Shown here: piece by piece, positions 46,580-56,203 of the stretch
How the letters are laid out: every line of letters starts with the position of its first letter
How positions within the stretch are numbered: position 1 is the stretch's first letter
NCBI RefSeq assembly: GCF_009600315.1
Contig: NZ_WIWC01000018.1
Coordinates: 1-64,000 of the forward strand
Reading direction: 5' to 3'
DNA: 64,000 nt
Source of the DNA: Pseudomonas helleri
Lineage (GTDB): Bacteria; Pseudomonadota; Gammaproteobacteria; Pseudomonadales; Pseudomonadaceae
Program-made: the position numbers and the translations under genes
Notes under the pieces: generated by a model
What the model saw: the letters and a program-made list of their open reading frames with translations, nothing else
What the model was told of the DNA's origin: nothing
The model's database searches: none

Positions 46580-47473
46580 TCAGGTGGCTTTTTTGCGGGC
46601 CGGGCTGCGCCGTTTAGGGGCTGGTGCTTCGGCTGCTTTCTTCTTGTTCGGCGCGGCCGTTTTAGCGGACTCGGCGGCCCGTGGCTTTTTACTGTTCAAA
46701 CTTCTTTTCAGCAGCTCTGTCAGGTCAATCACATCGGCTGACTTCTGCTCATCTGCATCGCCCGGCGTCTCGACGCTCTCGATCTTGCCTTCCCGCGCCT
46801 TGGTTTCAACCAGTTGCATGATCTGGTCTTGAAACGTATCGACGTACTCATCTGGCTGCCAATCGGCAGACATGTCCTTGACCAGACGTTTGGCCATATC
46901 ACGTTCGCTTTTGCTGAGTGTGACCTTAGTGACCGCCTCGGTCAGCTCAAGGGTGTCCAGACTGCGCACCTCGGCTGGCCAACGCAACAACACCAGCACC
47001 AGCGCTGAGTCAACCGGCATCACCGCCGCCAGATGCTGCGTGGTGCGAATAACCACATGCGCCAAGGCGACTTTGCCGGTGTCTACCAAAGTGTGTCGCA
47101 ACAACGCATAGACCTTCTCGCCGCGCTTCTGCGGCGCCAGGTAGTAAGGCGTATCGATGTTCACCAATGGAATTTGAGCGCTGTCGACAAAGGCGAAAAT
47201 ATCAATAGTTTGAGTTGAGTCAGGATGTGCAGCGCGAATCTCTTCTTCGCTGATCACCACGTATCGACCCTTTTCAAAGGCCACGCCTTTAACAATATTT
47301 TCTTTGGTCACTTCCTTGCCGGTCACTTTGTTGATGCGTTTGTAACCGACCGGGTCCATCGTGCGTTTGTCCAGCCAATCGAAGTCGACGCCTTCTTGCG
47401 AGGTGGCCGACACCAACCCCACAGGGATGTGGACCAAGCCAAAACTGATAGCGCCTTTCCAGAGGGTTCTCAT
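46580..47473 (-). CDS. ku: Non-homologous end-joining protein Ku
   Basis: A 297-aa bacterial Ku that binds DNA ends and recruits LigD. The Ku core starts at MRTLWKGAISFGLVHIPV, and the lysine/alanine-rich tail (KKKAAEAPAPKRRSPARKK) is a usual DNA-binding extension. ATG 47473 has AAGGAG 8 nt upstream; a start at 47494 would overlap ligD. It is 13 nt after ligD, so ligD-ku is an operon. Confidence 0.95.
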   Translation of the reverse strand: MRTLWKGAISFGLVHIPVGLVSATSQEGVDFDWLDKRTMDPVGYKRINKVTGKEVTKENIVKGVAFEKGRYVVISEEEIRAAHPDSTQTIDIFAFVDSAQIPLVNIDTPYYLAPQKRGEKVYALLRHTLVDTGKVALAHVVIRTTQHLAAVMPVDSALVLVLLRWPAEVRSLDTLELTEAVTKVTLSKSERDMAKRLVKDMSADWQPDEYVDTFQDQIMQLVETKAREGKIESVETPGDADEQKSADVIDLTELLKRSLNSKKPRAAESAKTAAPNKKKAAEAPAPKRRSPARKKAT

Positions 47474-47486
47474 CTGTACCGCTCCT

Positions 47487-49970
47487 TTATTCATCGAGAC
47501 CGATGGTTTTACGCATGCTTTTGGTAATCATCTGCCGGGTCTTGCCGTACTCGACCCAAGGGTCTTGCGCCAATGCAGCCAAGCGTTTGGGCAAGGTGAA
47601 AATGGTCCAGGCATCAGCGCCCTTGATCTCGCTCAGCTCATCTTTGGCGATGGGCACTGACACGGGCAGGCCTTCACGCGCTCTGGCTGCGTAAGCATTA
47701 ATTGTGGTCGCGCCTTTGCCGTTGCGCAGGTAATCGATAAAAATCTTGCCCACGCGGTTTTTAGGCCCGGCGACCGCCGAAAAACGGCCGGGCATCAGGT
47801 GGGCCATGTACTTCACCAGTGCATGGGTAAAGGTTTTAACGGTGTCCCAAGAGTCTCTGCGGGTCAGCGGCACCACGATATGCACGCCTTTGCCGCCGCT
47901 GGTTTTGATAAACGAGGTCAAACCCAGTTCATCAAGCAGAGTCAGGATCAGCTGAGTCGCTTCGACCATGCTTTTCCACGGCAAGGCAGGGTCCGGGTCA
48001 AGATCGAGGACAAACCGATCGGGCCGCTCAAGCTCAGGCACTTTCGCATTCCCGCTATGGAACTCCACCGTGTTCATCTGCACCGCTTCGAGCAGTGCCT
48101 TCACGCTATTAATGACAATCACCGACTCGCCTTTTTGCGAGTCGACACTGGCGAGGGCCAAACCATGGGCATTCTTCTGGAAAAACAATTCACCCGCGAT
48201 GCCCTCCGGCGCTCGCACCAGCGCTAGCGGGCGATCCTTGAGGGTCGGTAATAGCCAGTCCGCCACACTGACGTAATAGTCAGCAAGCTGGCCTTTGGTC
48301 GCGCCACTTTTGCCATCAATCACCCGCTCTGCATGAGTCAGCTTGGGGTGACTGTCCGAAGGTGTGGGTTGAGCCACATCGCGGGTGATGTTTTTGACTG
48401 GCTTGTCATGGCGCAGCCCTTGAAATACGGCATGGCGAACAGCGCCATCCTCCGTGAGCTGCGCGTAGCTCACCTGCGCCAGCTGCTGCGGTTTGAGCCA
48501 GTGCACTCCCTTGGCTTCAAACCCGGTAGGCGGATTAACGACGGGGGGCGTTTTGACTTCCAGCGGTTTGAGTTGCTTATGCACCGTTCGCAGGGTCTCG
48601 CCATCGAATCCAGTGCCCACTTTGCCGGCATAGCGCAGCTCACCACTGTCCTTGTCGTGTAGCCCCAGCAGTAAAGCCCCAAAATAGTGGCGGCTGCCTT
48701 TAGGCTCGGTGAAGCCCACCACAACAAACTCTTGGCCCTGCTTGCATTTGAGTTTGATCCAGTCATCCGAGCGCCGGGATACATAAAGGCTGCCCGCGCG
48801 CTTGCCGATCAAGCCTTCCATGTTCATTTGGCAGGCGCTGCGCAGCAGGCTTGCGGCATCTTCGGCAAAATCGTCGGAATAACGCAGAACGGTATTTTTA
48901 GTGCTGTTGAGCACCTTTTTCAGCGCTGATCGACGCGCTTGCAGCGGCACGTTGCGCAGGTCTGCTCCATTGAGATACGGCATGTCGAACAGATAAAAGA
49001 CGATATCGCCGCTTTTATCGGCGTCAAAAGCCTGTTGAAGCTGTTGGAAACTGGGGACGCCCTCGCTGTCGAGTGCCACCACTTCACCGTCCAGCCAGGC
49101 TGACTCCAGCTTTAATGTCGCGATGGCCTTGGCCAATTCGGGCAACTTTGCAGTCCAGTCATGGCCATTGCGGGTGAACAGCTTGACCTCACCCTTGTCG
49201 ACCCGTGCCAACATGCGGTAGCCGTCGAATTTGATTTCGTAATGCCAGTCGCCCGTGGGCGGGTGCTCCACCAGCGTCGCCAGTTGCGGTTTCAGACTGG
49301 CAGGCTGCGGACCGGCTTTGGCGCCCGTCAGTTGCCCTGTTGTGCGGGGTTTGGGCGCAGATTGGCTGGCCTTTTTTTTGCTCTGTGTCGCAGCCGCCTT
49401 GGGCTTTTTCTCGCCAAGGGTGCGGTCGCTGAGCACCGAATCGGGCATGGCCTTTGTCACGTCAAACTCAGACTCAGGCCGGGCCGCCTCGTCCTGATGC
49501 TTGATCAAAAACCACAGTTGTTTTTTACCCTCCTGATTAGAGCGCACAAGGTTCCAGATGCCCTGAAGTTTCTCGCCCTCCAGTTCAAATTTGAGCCGGC
49601 CTTTTTTAAGCAGCTCTACCGGGTCACCGATGGGTTTCCACACGCCACGGTCCCAGACGATGACATCGCCCGCGCCATAGTGGCCTTCAGGAATATTCCC
49701 TTCGAAAGTAGCGTAATCCAGCGGATGGTCTTCCACCTCTACAGCCAGACGTTTGACGTGAGGGTCCAGGCTCGGCCCTTTAGGCACCGCCCAGCTTTTG
49801 AGGGTGCCTTGCAGTTCGAGGCGAAAGTCATAATGCAGATGGCTGGCATCATGCTTCTGGATACAGAACTGCAAGGCCTGCCCCGAGGACTTTTTCTTGA
49901 CAGCGCCGGACGGCTCAGGCGTCGCCGCAAAATTGCGCTTCTTTTGGTAGTCGTCCAGAGCGTCAGTCAT
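47487..49970 (-). CDS. ligD: ATP-dependent DNA ligase D (multidomain NHEJ enzyme)
   Basis: An 827-aa enzyme with domain order phosphoesterase, ligase, polymerase/primase, as in Pseudomonas LigD. The N-terminal 3'-phosphoesterase has HDASHLHYDFRLE. The ligase lysine is in EIKFDGYR near residue 245, with WLDGEVVA after it. The C-terminal primase-polymerase shows LDLDPDP and SGGKGVHIVVPL. ATG 49970 has GAGG 7 nt upstream. It provides end processing, fill-in and sealing for Ku-bound breaks. Confidence 0.96.
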   Translation of the reverse strand: MTDALDDYQKKRNFAATPEPSGAVKKKSSGQALQFCIQKHDASHLHYDFRLELQGTLKSWAVPKGPSLDPHVKRLAVEVEDHPLDYATFEGNIPEGHYGAGDVIVWDRGVWKPIGDPVELLKKGRLKFELEGEKLQGIWNLVRSNQEGKKQLWFLIKHQDEAARPESEFDVTKAMPDSVLSDRTLGEKKPKAAATQSKKKASQSAPKPRTTGQLTGAKAGPQPASLKPQLATLVEHPPTGDWHYEIKFDGYRMLARVDKGEVKLFTRNGHDWTAKLPELAKAIATLKLESAWLDGEVVALDSEGVPSFQQLQQAFDADKSGDIVFYLFDMPYLNGADLRNVPLQARRSALKKVLNSTKNTVLRYSDDFAEDAASLLRSACQMNMEGLIGKRAGSLYVSRRSDDWIKLKCKQGQEFVVVGFTEPKGSRHYFGALLLGLHDKDSGELRYAGKVGTGFDGETLRTVHKQLKPLEVKTPPVVNPPTGFEAKGVHWLKPQQLAQVSYAQLTEDGAVRHAVFQGLRHDKPVKNITRDVAQPTPSDSHPKLTHAERVIDGKSGATKGQLADYYVSVADWLLPTLKDRPLALVRAPEGIAGELFFQKNAHGLALASVDSQKGESVIVINSVKALLEAVQMNTVEFHSGNAKVPELERPDRFVLDLDPDPALPWKSMVEATQLILTLLDELGLTSFIKTSGGKGVHIVVPLTRRDSWDTVKTFTHALVKYMAHLMPGRFSAVAGPKNRVGKIFIDYLRNGKGATTINAYAARAREGLPVSVPIAKDELSEIKGADAWTIFTLPKRLAALAQDPWVEYGKTRQMITKSMRKTIGLDE

Positions 49971-50061
49971 ACGCAATCCTCACGTGGTAAGCGTGTGAGG
50001 GTCACAACGGGGCAGGAGTTCCTTCTATTTCAAGACTGGTGTAAACGGTGATGACCTGTTC

Positions 50062-51273
50062 TCAGCATCCACCCAACGCCAGTTGCTTTCGTTCGGCCCC
50101 AAAGAACAAAGGACGCAGGCGCACACCCACGCTATTGCCGATAAATGCAGCCACTAACCACACCCAGCCATGCAGACTGCCCGAGGCGATGCCACTGAAA
50201 TACGCGCCAATGTTGCAGCCATATGCCAGACGCGAACCATAACCGAGCAGCAGCCCACCAATGACCGCCGCGACCAAGGAGCGGGCCGGGATTTTCAGGC
50301 TGGGAGCAAAGCGCCCGGCTAGACCTGCGGCCAACAGCGCACCCAGCACGATACCGATATCCATGACGCTGGTGATGTCTTCCCACACCGGTGCGGCCAA
50401 GGCCTTGGCATTGCCTGGCATCTGCCAGAACGCCCAGCTGCTGACATCGACGCCTAACCCGCTGGCCGCCTTGGCGCCCCACAGGGCAAAGGCCGAGGTA
50501 ATGCCCCACGGCCGACCGGCCAGCGCCAAGGTTGCATAGTTGAGCAGCGCCAGACCAATAGCCCCCCACACCAATGGCCACGGGCCACGCAAGAAACGGC
50601 GCAAACCCTGATATTCACTGGTCACACCCGCTTCAAGCGTGCCATGACGGGCTTTTTCAAGCCGCACGGTCACCGCCGCAATGATCGCAAACACGGCCAG
50701 GCTCATCAGCAAGGCTGGCACTACGCCCAGCGTTTGGACGATGGACGTTGCCGGGAACGAGGGCAACGCGAACCACCAGTCTACGTGGTGAGTAGCAATC
50801 AACGACCCACAGATAAAAAAGAACAGCGTCACCAGCATGCGCGCATTGCCGCCGCCGACGGTGAACAGGGTGCCCGACGCACAGCCGCCACCCAGTTGCA
50901 TACCGATGCCGAAAATAAACGCCCCGAACAGGACAGAAACCCCTACCGGCGCCACCAGCCCGACCACCGGTTGGCCGAATAACGTGCCCGCACCCAGCGC
51001 GGGGAAGAACAGCACCACCGCCACGGCCAGCATGACCATTTGTGCGCGCAGACCGGCGCCACGCCGGTCATTGATAAACACCCGCCAGGCCGAGGTAAAA
51101 CCGAAGGCCGCGTGGTACAGCGTCAAGCCCAGCGCGGCGCCGACGATCAGCAATAGCACTTGATGCGAACCGACGCTGTTTTGCAGAAATACAGCGCCCA
51201 GCAACAGAAGGATAATAGCCAGCCAGGGCGCGAAGGATCTGCGCTCAGGTGACAGAGTAAGAGAACGGCTCAT
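50062..51273 (-). CDS. YeeE/YedE-family membrane transporter
   Basis: A 402-aa polytopic inner-membrane protein of the YeeE/YedE family, some members of which take up thiosulfate. Two inverted halves are visible, with conserved cysteines in QLGGGCASGTLF and YGCNIGAYFSG. ATG 51273 is chosen; the extension to 51339 lies in the leader. The 5' part and leader of this gene are duplicated in decayed form at about 55952-56112. Confidence 0.9.
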   Translation of the reverse strand: MSRSLTLSPERRSFAPWLAIILLLLGAVFLQNSVGSHQVLLLIVGAALGLTLYHAAFGFTSAWRVFINDRRGAGLRAQMVMLAVAVVLFFPALGAGTLFGQPVVGLVAPVGVSVLFGAFIFGIGMQLGGGCASGTLFTVGGGNARMLVTLFFFICGSLIATHHVDWWFALPSFPATSIVQTLGVVPALLMSLAVFAIIAAVTVRLEKARHGTLEAGVTSEYQGLRRFLRGPWPLVWGAIGLALLNYATLALAGRPWGITSAFALWGAKAASGLGVDVSSWAFWQMPGNAKALAAPVWEDITSVMDIGIVLGALLAAGLAGRFAPSLKIPARSLVAAVIGGLLLGYGSRLAYGCNIGAYFSGIASGSLHGWVWLVAAFIGNSVGVRLRPLFFGAERKQLALGGC

Positions 51274-51523
51274 GAAGAATTCCGGTACGGTTGATTGGGG
51301 TAAAAGCGGAGGGGCGCAGTATACCGTTGAGCGAAGCAATCAGAGCGCTTACAGAGCCATCAGGTTCGACAATGCAACATGGGCTGGAGCGGCCAGAAAG
51401 AAAACATCGGCGGTGCTGACGTAGTACTCACCCAGATTGATCTCGCATAACCCAGCGACGTTCGGGGGGGTAAATCTGAAATTTCAGCTTTACTCTGCTG
51501 CACCTCACCTCAGGAGCACTCTT

Positions 51524-51934
51524 ATGAAAATCACTCGGGTCGGCTCGACACCTTCGCAACAAGGCCCCGCCAACTGGTTCACCGGCCAGGTGCGCATCGA
51601 CAGCCCTTTTCAGGGCGAAGAACCGGCACGGATTGCCGGCGCTATCGTCACATTCGAGCCGGGTGCACGCACTAACTGGCACACACATCCTCTGGGGCAG
51701 ACGCTGATTGTGACTCAAGGCAAAGGCTGGACCCAATGTGAGGGTGGCCCAAAAGTGGAAATTGCGGCGGGTGACATCATATGGTGCCCGTGCCAGCGAC
51801 GTCATTGGCATGGCGCCACGGCAACCACCGCCATGACGCATATCGCTATTACCGAATACCTCGACGGCAAAAATGTCGAATGGCTGGAGCCCGTCAGTGA
51901 TGACGAGTATCTGGCTGACACTTCTCAAGACTGA
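51524..51934 (+). CDS. Cupin-domain protein (carboxymuconolactone/YhhW-like small cupin)
   Basis: A 136-aa single cupin. Metal ligands are evident in [15 protein letters not shown] and in the second motif [17 protein letters not shown] precedes the ATG by 7 nt. Proteins of this type are often beside aldo-keto or carboxymuconolactone decarboxylase genes; here the neighbour is a flavoprotein on the opposite strand whose 3' end overlaps it by 10 nt. Role unknown. Confidence 0.85.
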   Translation: MKITRVGSTPSQQGPANWFTGQVRIDSPFQGEEPARIAGAIVTFEPGARTNWHTHPLGQTLIVTQGKGWTQCEGGPKVEIAAGDIIWCPCQRRHWHGATATTAMTHIAITEYLDGKNVEWLEPVSDDEYLADTSQD

Positions 51935-53676
51935 TGACTGGGTGTCTGTCCTTTGAGGGGGTGTTCGGATGCCGCGTGAAGCCCAACGATATACCCGAAT
52001 GTCATGGCAGGTCCTAAGTTGATGCCTCCTGAGGGATAGAAACCACCCATAACGCTCGCCATGTCTGTACCTACTGCATAAAGCCCTGTAATTACGGTCC
52101 CGCTACGATCCAACACTTGAGCATGACCATTGGTCTTTAGGCCCGCAAATGTTCCAAAGCAGCCCGGTCTAACCTTAACCGCATAAAAGGGGCCTTGCTC
52201 GATTGGGGCCACACAAGGGTTACCCTGCGCTATGAGCGGATCACCCTGCTTGCGGTTGTAAGGTGTCGAGCCGCGACCGAACTCTGGATCTTCACCGTTG
52301 CGGGCATGCTCGTTGAAATTGCGCACAGTCACGTGCAATCCGGCCGGATCGATACCACAGACCTCGGCCAGCGCTTTAATGGAGTTGGCGCATTGTAGAT
52401 ACCCGCTACGAACCGAAGGCCCGACGGGCAGCGGAAATGGACGCGAATGACCCAGTCCAAAACGGCGCTGGAAGCGGTGATCGCAGATCAGCCATGATGC
52501 TACTTCTTCACCTTCAGGGGCCCCTGCAACCATAGCAGCGGTGTAATCGTAATAGCCGTCAGCTTCGTTTACGAACCGCTTGCCCGTGGACAACACGCCG
52601 ATCAAACCGGGCTTAGCTCGGTCAATGATGTGGGGGAAGTGTCCAATTGTGCCATTGCGATGGCGCACTAATGACACGGGTGCCCACGCAGCAGGTGATG
52701 CCACGTCGATATCAAGCTCACCACCGGCCGACTCTCCCAACGAAATACCATCGCCAGAGCATTCCACCGGGGGCAATGCGAGGTGGTCTTCGTCTGTAGA
52801 CGTGCGCGGGAAAAGTGCTTTACGCCGATGCATGTCGTTGGGGAAACCACCTGTTGCAAGTACCACCCCTCTATTGGCGTGGATCTGCGTCGGACCGTCT
52901 GGTGTGTCGACGATTGCCCCCACGACCTTGCCTTGATTCAGTATCAATTCGCGCGCGGGTGCTGACTCGATCAGCGTCACACCGAGATCGACCGCCGATT
53001 TGGCTAGCCGTGCCACTAACGCCACGCCATTGACCAAGTGCATTGCCCGACCATGGAGCGTCAAATCCCGCAAGTGCGACAGAAAACGTTTAGTGACATG
53101 AATAAAAGATTTTAGCGATCGGGTCATGCTCAAAAAAGCAGCGAGATCGGGACCGGCCATGATGGGCATGCCCAGAAAAGATGTCTCTCTCATCGTCTTG
53201 CGCAGGCGATGGATCAACGGTCCCATCTCTCTCGCATCATAAGGCGCAGCGATCACCTGATGGCCTTGAACAGCGGCGCCGGGAACGCGGCCATGAATAT
53301 CCGGGATGCCATTACCATCGACCCATTTTAAAGTCGTTTTTTCCTCAAAAAACGACACCATACGAGGCGCATTGTCCAGGAAAGCATCTATGCGTTCGGC
53401 GTTGTAACGGGAACCCAGTTCATTCCTCAAATAGGTACGCGGCTGCTGCGGATCTTCATGAATGCCAGCCCGTTTGGCCAAAGGATTGCCAGGAATCCAC
53501 AGCCACCCACCCGACCAGGCGGTCGCGCCACCGAATGTTTCATGCTTTTCCACCACAATGACCTTAAGGCCTTGGGCCGCTGCGGTTACGGCAGCGGCAA
53601 GGCCGGAAGCCCCCGAACCGATCACCAGCAGATCACAATTGAGGGATCTGGAATCTGCGTTAGTCTGGGTGTTCAC
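51925..53676 (-). CDS. FAD-dependent oxidoreductase (3-ketosteroid dehydrogenase / fumarate reductase flavoprotein-like)
   Basis: A 583-aa flavoprotein. The dinucleotide site is [19 protein letters not shown] (residues 18-36), with [17 protein letters not shown] after it. The C-terminal FAD segment is [21 protein letters not shown]. It resembles fumarate reductase/3-oxosteroid dehydrogenase enzymes that act on C=C bonds. The start GTG 53676 lies 2 nt after the iclR stop, so it is cotranscribed with the regulator. The substrate is unknown. The sequence is less GC-rich in third positions than the core genes, suggesting acquisition. Confidence 0.85.
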   Translation of the reverse strand: MNTQTNADSRSLNCDLLVIGSGASGLAAAVTAAAQGLKVIVVEKHETFGGATAWSGGWLWIPGNPLAKRAGIHEDPQQPRTYLRNELGSRYNAERIDAFLDNAPRMVSFFEEKTTLKWVDGNGIPDIHGRVPGAAVQGHQVIAAPYDAREMGPLIHRLRKTMRETSFLGMPIMAGPDLAAFLSMTRSLKSFIHVTKRFLSHLRDLTLHGRAMHLVNGVALVARLAKSAVDLGVTLIESAPARELILNQGKVVGAIVDTPDGPTQIHANRGVVLATGGFPNDMHRRKALFPRTSTDEDHLALPPVECSGDGISLGESAGGELDIDVASPAAWAPVSLVRHRNGTIGHFPHIIDRAKPGLIGVLSTGKRFVNEADGYYDYTAAMVAGAPEGEEVASWLICDHRFQRRFGLGHSRPFPLPVGPSVRSGYLQCANSIKALAEVCGIDPAGLHVTVRNFNEHARNGEDPEFGRGSTPYNRKQGDPLIAQGNPCVAPIEQGPFYAVKVRPGCFGTFAGLKTNGHAQVLDRSGTVITGLYAVGTDMASVMGGFYPSGGINLGPAMTFGYIVGLHAASEHPLKGQTPSHQS

Positions 53677-53678
53677 AC

Positions 53679-54527
53679 TTAGCCACCTTGATTGCTATGG
53701 AGTGCCGAGAGCCTTGGGCTCATAAGGGCCGCGGAGCCCGGAATCAGCTGCTGGATTTGCGCCACAGCAGCGATCAGAGACGGGGCAATTTGATGCAGAC
53801 GCTCTTCGCCAAGCCGGAAAACAGGACCCGCGACGCTCACCACTCCAATCACTTTGCGGCTGACGGGATGAAGCAAGGGGACGGCGATGGCTGACATCCA
53901 GTCAGCAAAGGTTTGAATGGCTAACGCATAACCGAGCGCGCGGGCTGACTCGATTCTTGGCAGCAACGCGTCAACGGATTGTGGGGCGTATGGGCCGTAC
54001 TCTTGAGTCGAGCCAAAACCCTGCCGCCCTACCAGCGCCAGCGCCTGCTCGTTGTCCATGGTTGCCATCCAGGCATATCCAGTCGCAGAACACGATAACT
54101 TGGCAGCCATGCCCATGTCGGGGTCATAACGCAGACCAGAGCGTGCCCCTTGCGCACGAGCAACCCAAGTCAGCCTGTCCTCGTCCACCACCGACAGTCG
54201 CACCAGCTCTCCTACCTCGGCGGCTAGTTGATTGAGAACCGGCTGGGCTGAATCAATCAGCCCGTCCGCGCTTAGATGGGTGAAGGCAAGGACCTGCAAC
54301 TTTGAGGTCAGTACATAGGTGCCACGCTCCTGTTCTTGACGCGCATATCCGGTCTCACACAAGGTGTTCAACAGGCGATGGGTAGCGCTACGTGGGATAC
54401 GCAGTTTTTCCGAAATCTCAGTCAGTGCAATCCCTTCACCGCTACTGGCCAGCATTTCCATAATGGCAAGACCACGGTCAAACAGTCCTGTGTAACTCAA
54501 CTGCGGGTTGCTCAGCACGCTTGGCAT
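53679..54527 (-). CDS. IclR-family transcriptional regulator
   Basis: A 282-aa regulator. The N-terminal winged helix (about 18-78) contains ALTEISEKLRIPRSATHRLL. The effector domain follows, with LSCSATGYAWMAT and FADWMSAIAVPLLHP. GAGG lies 7 nt before ATG 54527. It precedes the flavoprotein gene by 2 nt. A palindrome with matching promoter context occurs before this gene and before the isomerase-like gene, so it probably controls both. Confidence 0.9.
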   Translation of the reverse strand: MPSVLSNPQLSYTGLFDRGLAIMEMLASSGEGIALTEISEKLRIPRSATHRLLNTLCETGYARQEQERGTYVLTSKLQVLAFTHLSADGLIDSAQPVLNQLAAEVGELVRLSVVDEDRLTWVARAQGARSGLRYDPDMGMAAKLSCSATGYAWMATMDNEQALALVGRQGFGSTQEYGPYAPQSVDALLPRIESARALGYALAIQTFADWMSAIAVPLLHPVSRKVIGVVSVAGPVFRLGEERLHQIAPSLIAAVAQIQQLIPGSAALMSPRLSALHSNQGG

Positions 54528-54588
54528 GGCGTTTCCTCATGGGCCGTCATGGCACCTGTATGTGTGTTGAGATTCATTTTTGATGATT

Positions 54589-54605
54589 CTGGAAAACCAT
54601 TCCAG
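54589..54605 (-). promoter_or_regulatory. Candidate IclR operator at the iclR promoter
   Basis: On the minus strand CTGAAA (-35-like) is followed by the dyad CTGGAATGGTTTTCCAG (17 bp) and AATCAT (-10-like). TGAAACTGGAA is shared exactly with the second site at 54981-54991. Confidence 0.6.
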
Positions 54606-54985
54606 TTTCAGCAATGATCTCAATTCGCCCGTTACCTCAGGTGAGGCGTCGAAGATTCTGGGGAGTTTGATGCTTGTGCAGAGAATCGCCTGGATACGTC
54701 GAACAGCAGGTTCAGATAGGTGATCAACGCTTTGGCAAGGTCAGTTTTCAGACTCTCAACCGTACGAGGTGCCATGAGGTACAACCGAAATTATTTTGAG
54801 CAATTTTTACGACGGAAGAGTCCGGGCCCCGAATTACGGGCGTTTCAGTCAGTTGTTGTTTTTTATTTTTGGGTGCCAGACGTAGAAAGGTCAACCGTAA
54901 AACAGGGCTTGTGTGCGATTAACGAACACAAGCCGCTACCGAAATAATCATTCATGCGGGGCAAACTTTTTTTCTTGATTTGAAA
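54606..54985. other. Intergenic region without confident gene
   Basis: Between the two candidate IclR sites I see no convincing gene. A minus-strand frame at 54632-54775 could encode 47 residues (MAPRTVESLKTDLAKALITY...) but lacks a ribosome site. A 9-bp hairpin, GGCTTGTGT with ACACAAGCC, lies at 54906-54934 without a T-run. The base composition is visibly more A/T-rich than elsewhere. Confidence 0.5.
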
Positions 54986-55002
54986 CTGGAACTCAGTTCT
55001 AA
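54986..55002 (+). promoter_or_regulatory. Candidate IclR operator at the isomerase-like promoter
   Basis: The dyad-like CTGGAACTCAGTTCTAA lies between TTGAAA (54980-54985) and CTAAAA (55003-55008), so it exactly fills a 17-bp promoter spacer. It shares layout and TGAAACTGGAA with the site before iclR. Confidence 0.6.
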
Positions 55003-55083
55003 CTAAAAAGAGACAGCTGACCAAATCGTCGTCTTTCAAGTTAGGGCGCGTGTCTTTTTAGAATTAGAAAACGAGAGTCGACC

Positions 55084-55908
55084 ATGAGCGATCAGATATT
55101 TTCCCTTGCCGCCTTGACCGTGCTGGAGCTATCGCCCCCAGACATGGTCGAGGTTGCTGCCCGCGCCGGATACAGCCACCTCGGTTTGCGGCTGGAACCG
55201 GCAACAGCCCAGGAACATCACTTTCCTCTGATGACAGATGCCCAGTTGCGGCGTCAAACGCACCAACGCCTGAAGGAAACCGGCATCAAGGTGCTGGATA
55301 TAGAGATTCTGCGATTGAAGCCGGAAACCTGCGTGCAGGATTTCCTTGCCTATCTGGAGGTCGGTGCCGAGTTTGGTGCGACTGAATTGCTGATAGCGGG
55401 CAACGATCCGCACGAATCTCGCCTCGCAGACAACTTCGCTGCCCTGTGCGAGATGGCAGCGCCGTTTGGCCTACACCCACATCTGGAATTCATGCCTTGG
55501 ACAGACGTGCGCGATCTGTCGCAAGCATGGCGCATTGTGCAGAGTGCTGCACATCCCAACGGGAGTGTCTTGATTGACGCTTTTCACTTCAATCGGTCTG
55601 CCTCATCACTTGAGGAACTGGCAGCTGCGACTTCCCGTGCGCCGCAACGATTTCGCTACGCTCAACTGTGCGACGTGGCGGGTCCGCGCCCGGAAGATAT
55701 GGATGAAATCCTGCGTCAGGCTCGCCATGAACGGAGATTTCCAGGAGATGGCGATTGTGACCTGCGCGGGCTGTTAAACGCGCTGCCCGCCGGTATCCCG
55801 CTCAGCTTGGAAATCCCCACACAGCAATTGCTGGAGCAGGGAGTCAGTGCATTAGACCGGGCAACATGGGCGCTGGAAAAGGCCCGCCAAGTATTAAAAA
55901 GCCGCTAA
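55084..55908 (+). CDS. Xylose isomerase-like TIM-barrel protein (sugar phosphate isomerase/epimerase family)
   Basis: A 274-aa AP-endonuclease-2/xylose-isomerase-like barrel. Likely metal ligands are Glu in PHLEFMPW, Asp and His in LIDAFHF, Asp in LCDVAGP, and Glu in LSLEIPTQ. Proteins of this fold include isomerases, epimerases and dehydratases such as those making protocatechuate. The local operator suggests control by the adjacent IclR protein together with the flavoprotein. Substrate unknown. Confidence 0.83.
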   Translation: MSDQIFSLAALTVLELSPPDMVEVAARAGYSHLGLRLEPATAQEHHFPLMTDAQLRRQTHQRLKETGIKVLDIEILRLKPETCVQDFLAYLEVGAEFGATELLIAGNDPHESRLADNFAALCEMAAPFGLHPHLEFMPWTDVRDLSQAWRIVQSAAHPNGSVLIDAFHFNRSASSLEELAAATSRAPQRFRYAQLCDVAGPRPEDMDEILRQARHERRFPGDGDCDLRGLLNALPAGIPLSLEIPTQQLLEQGVSALDRATWALEKARQVLKSR

Positions 55909-55951
55909 CAGGCAGCGGTGAGGTGGTGCTCTGTGGTTAATGACGGGACAG

Positions 55952-56054
55952 GCGCGGGGAAGAACAGCACCACCGTACCCAGCTACAAAAGGACAAAAGC
56001 CGCCACAGGCGCAGCCGATACGCGCGCAGACGGCAGGGAGAGAGAACGACTGAT
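55952..56054 (-). pseudogene. Decayed 5' fragment of a YeeE/YedE gene
   Basis: Read leftward this matches the start of the intact gene at 51273. 55952-55975 is identical over 24 nt to 50997-51020. 56041-56060 resembles 51260-51279 around the start, but the start codon position now reads ATC. The reading frame translates as SRSLSLPSARVS, then meets an in-frame TAG, then GTVVLFFPA. Much of the intervening gene is deleted. Leader similarity continues to about 56112. Confidence 0.75.
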
Positions 56055-56203
56055 GAGAAATCCCGGTTCATTTGATCGGGGTAAATTCGAGGGCGCCGAG
56101 TATACGCAGAGGTGGCTCTGCATGGGCTCAAAACCTTAAAGAATGACCTGTGCAGGCCGATAGCCATTACCGAATAATACCCACTACTCACAGGAAGATT
56201 CGG

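Noticed and set aside
54720..54947. 75-codon plus-strand frame in the IclR-isomerase spacer
   Set aside because: No ribosome site or family resemblance, and it runs through a hairpin and A/T-rich spacer sequence.
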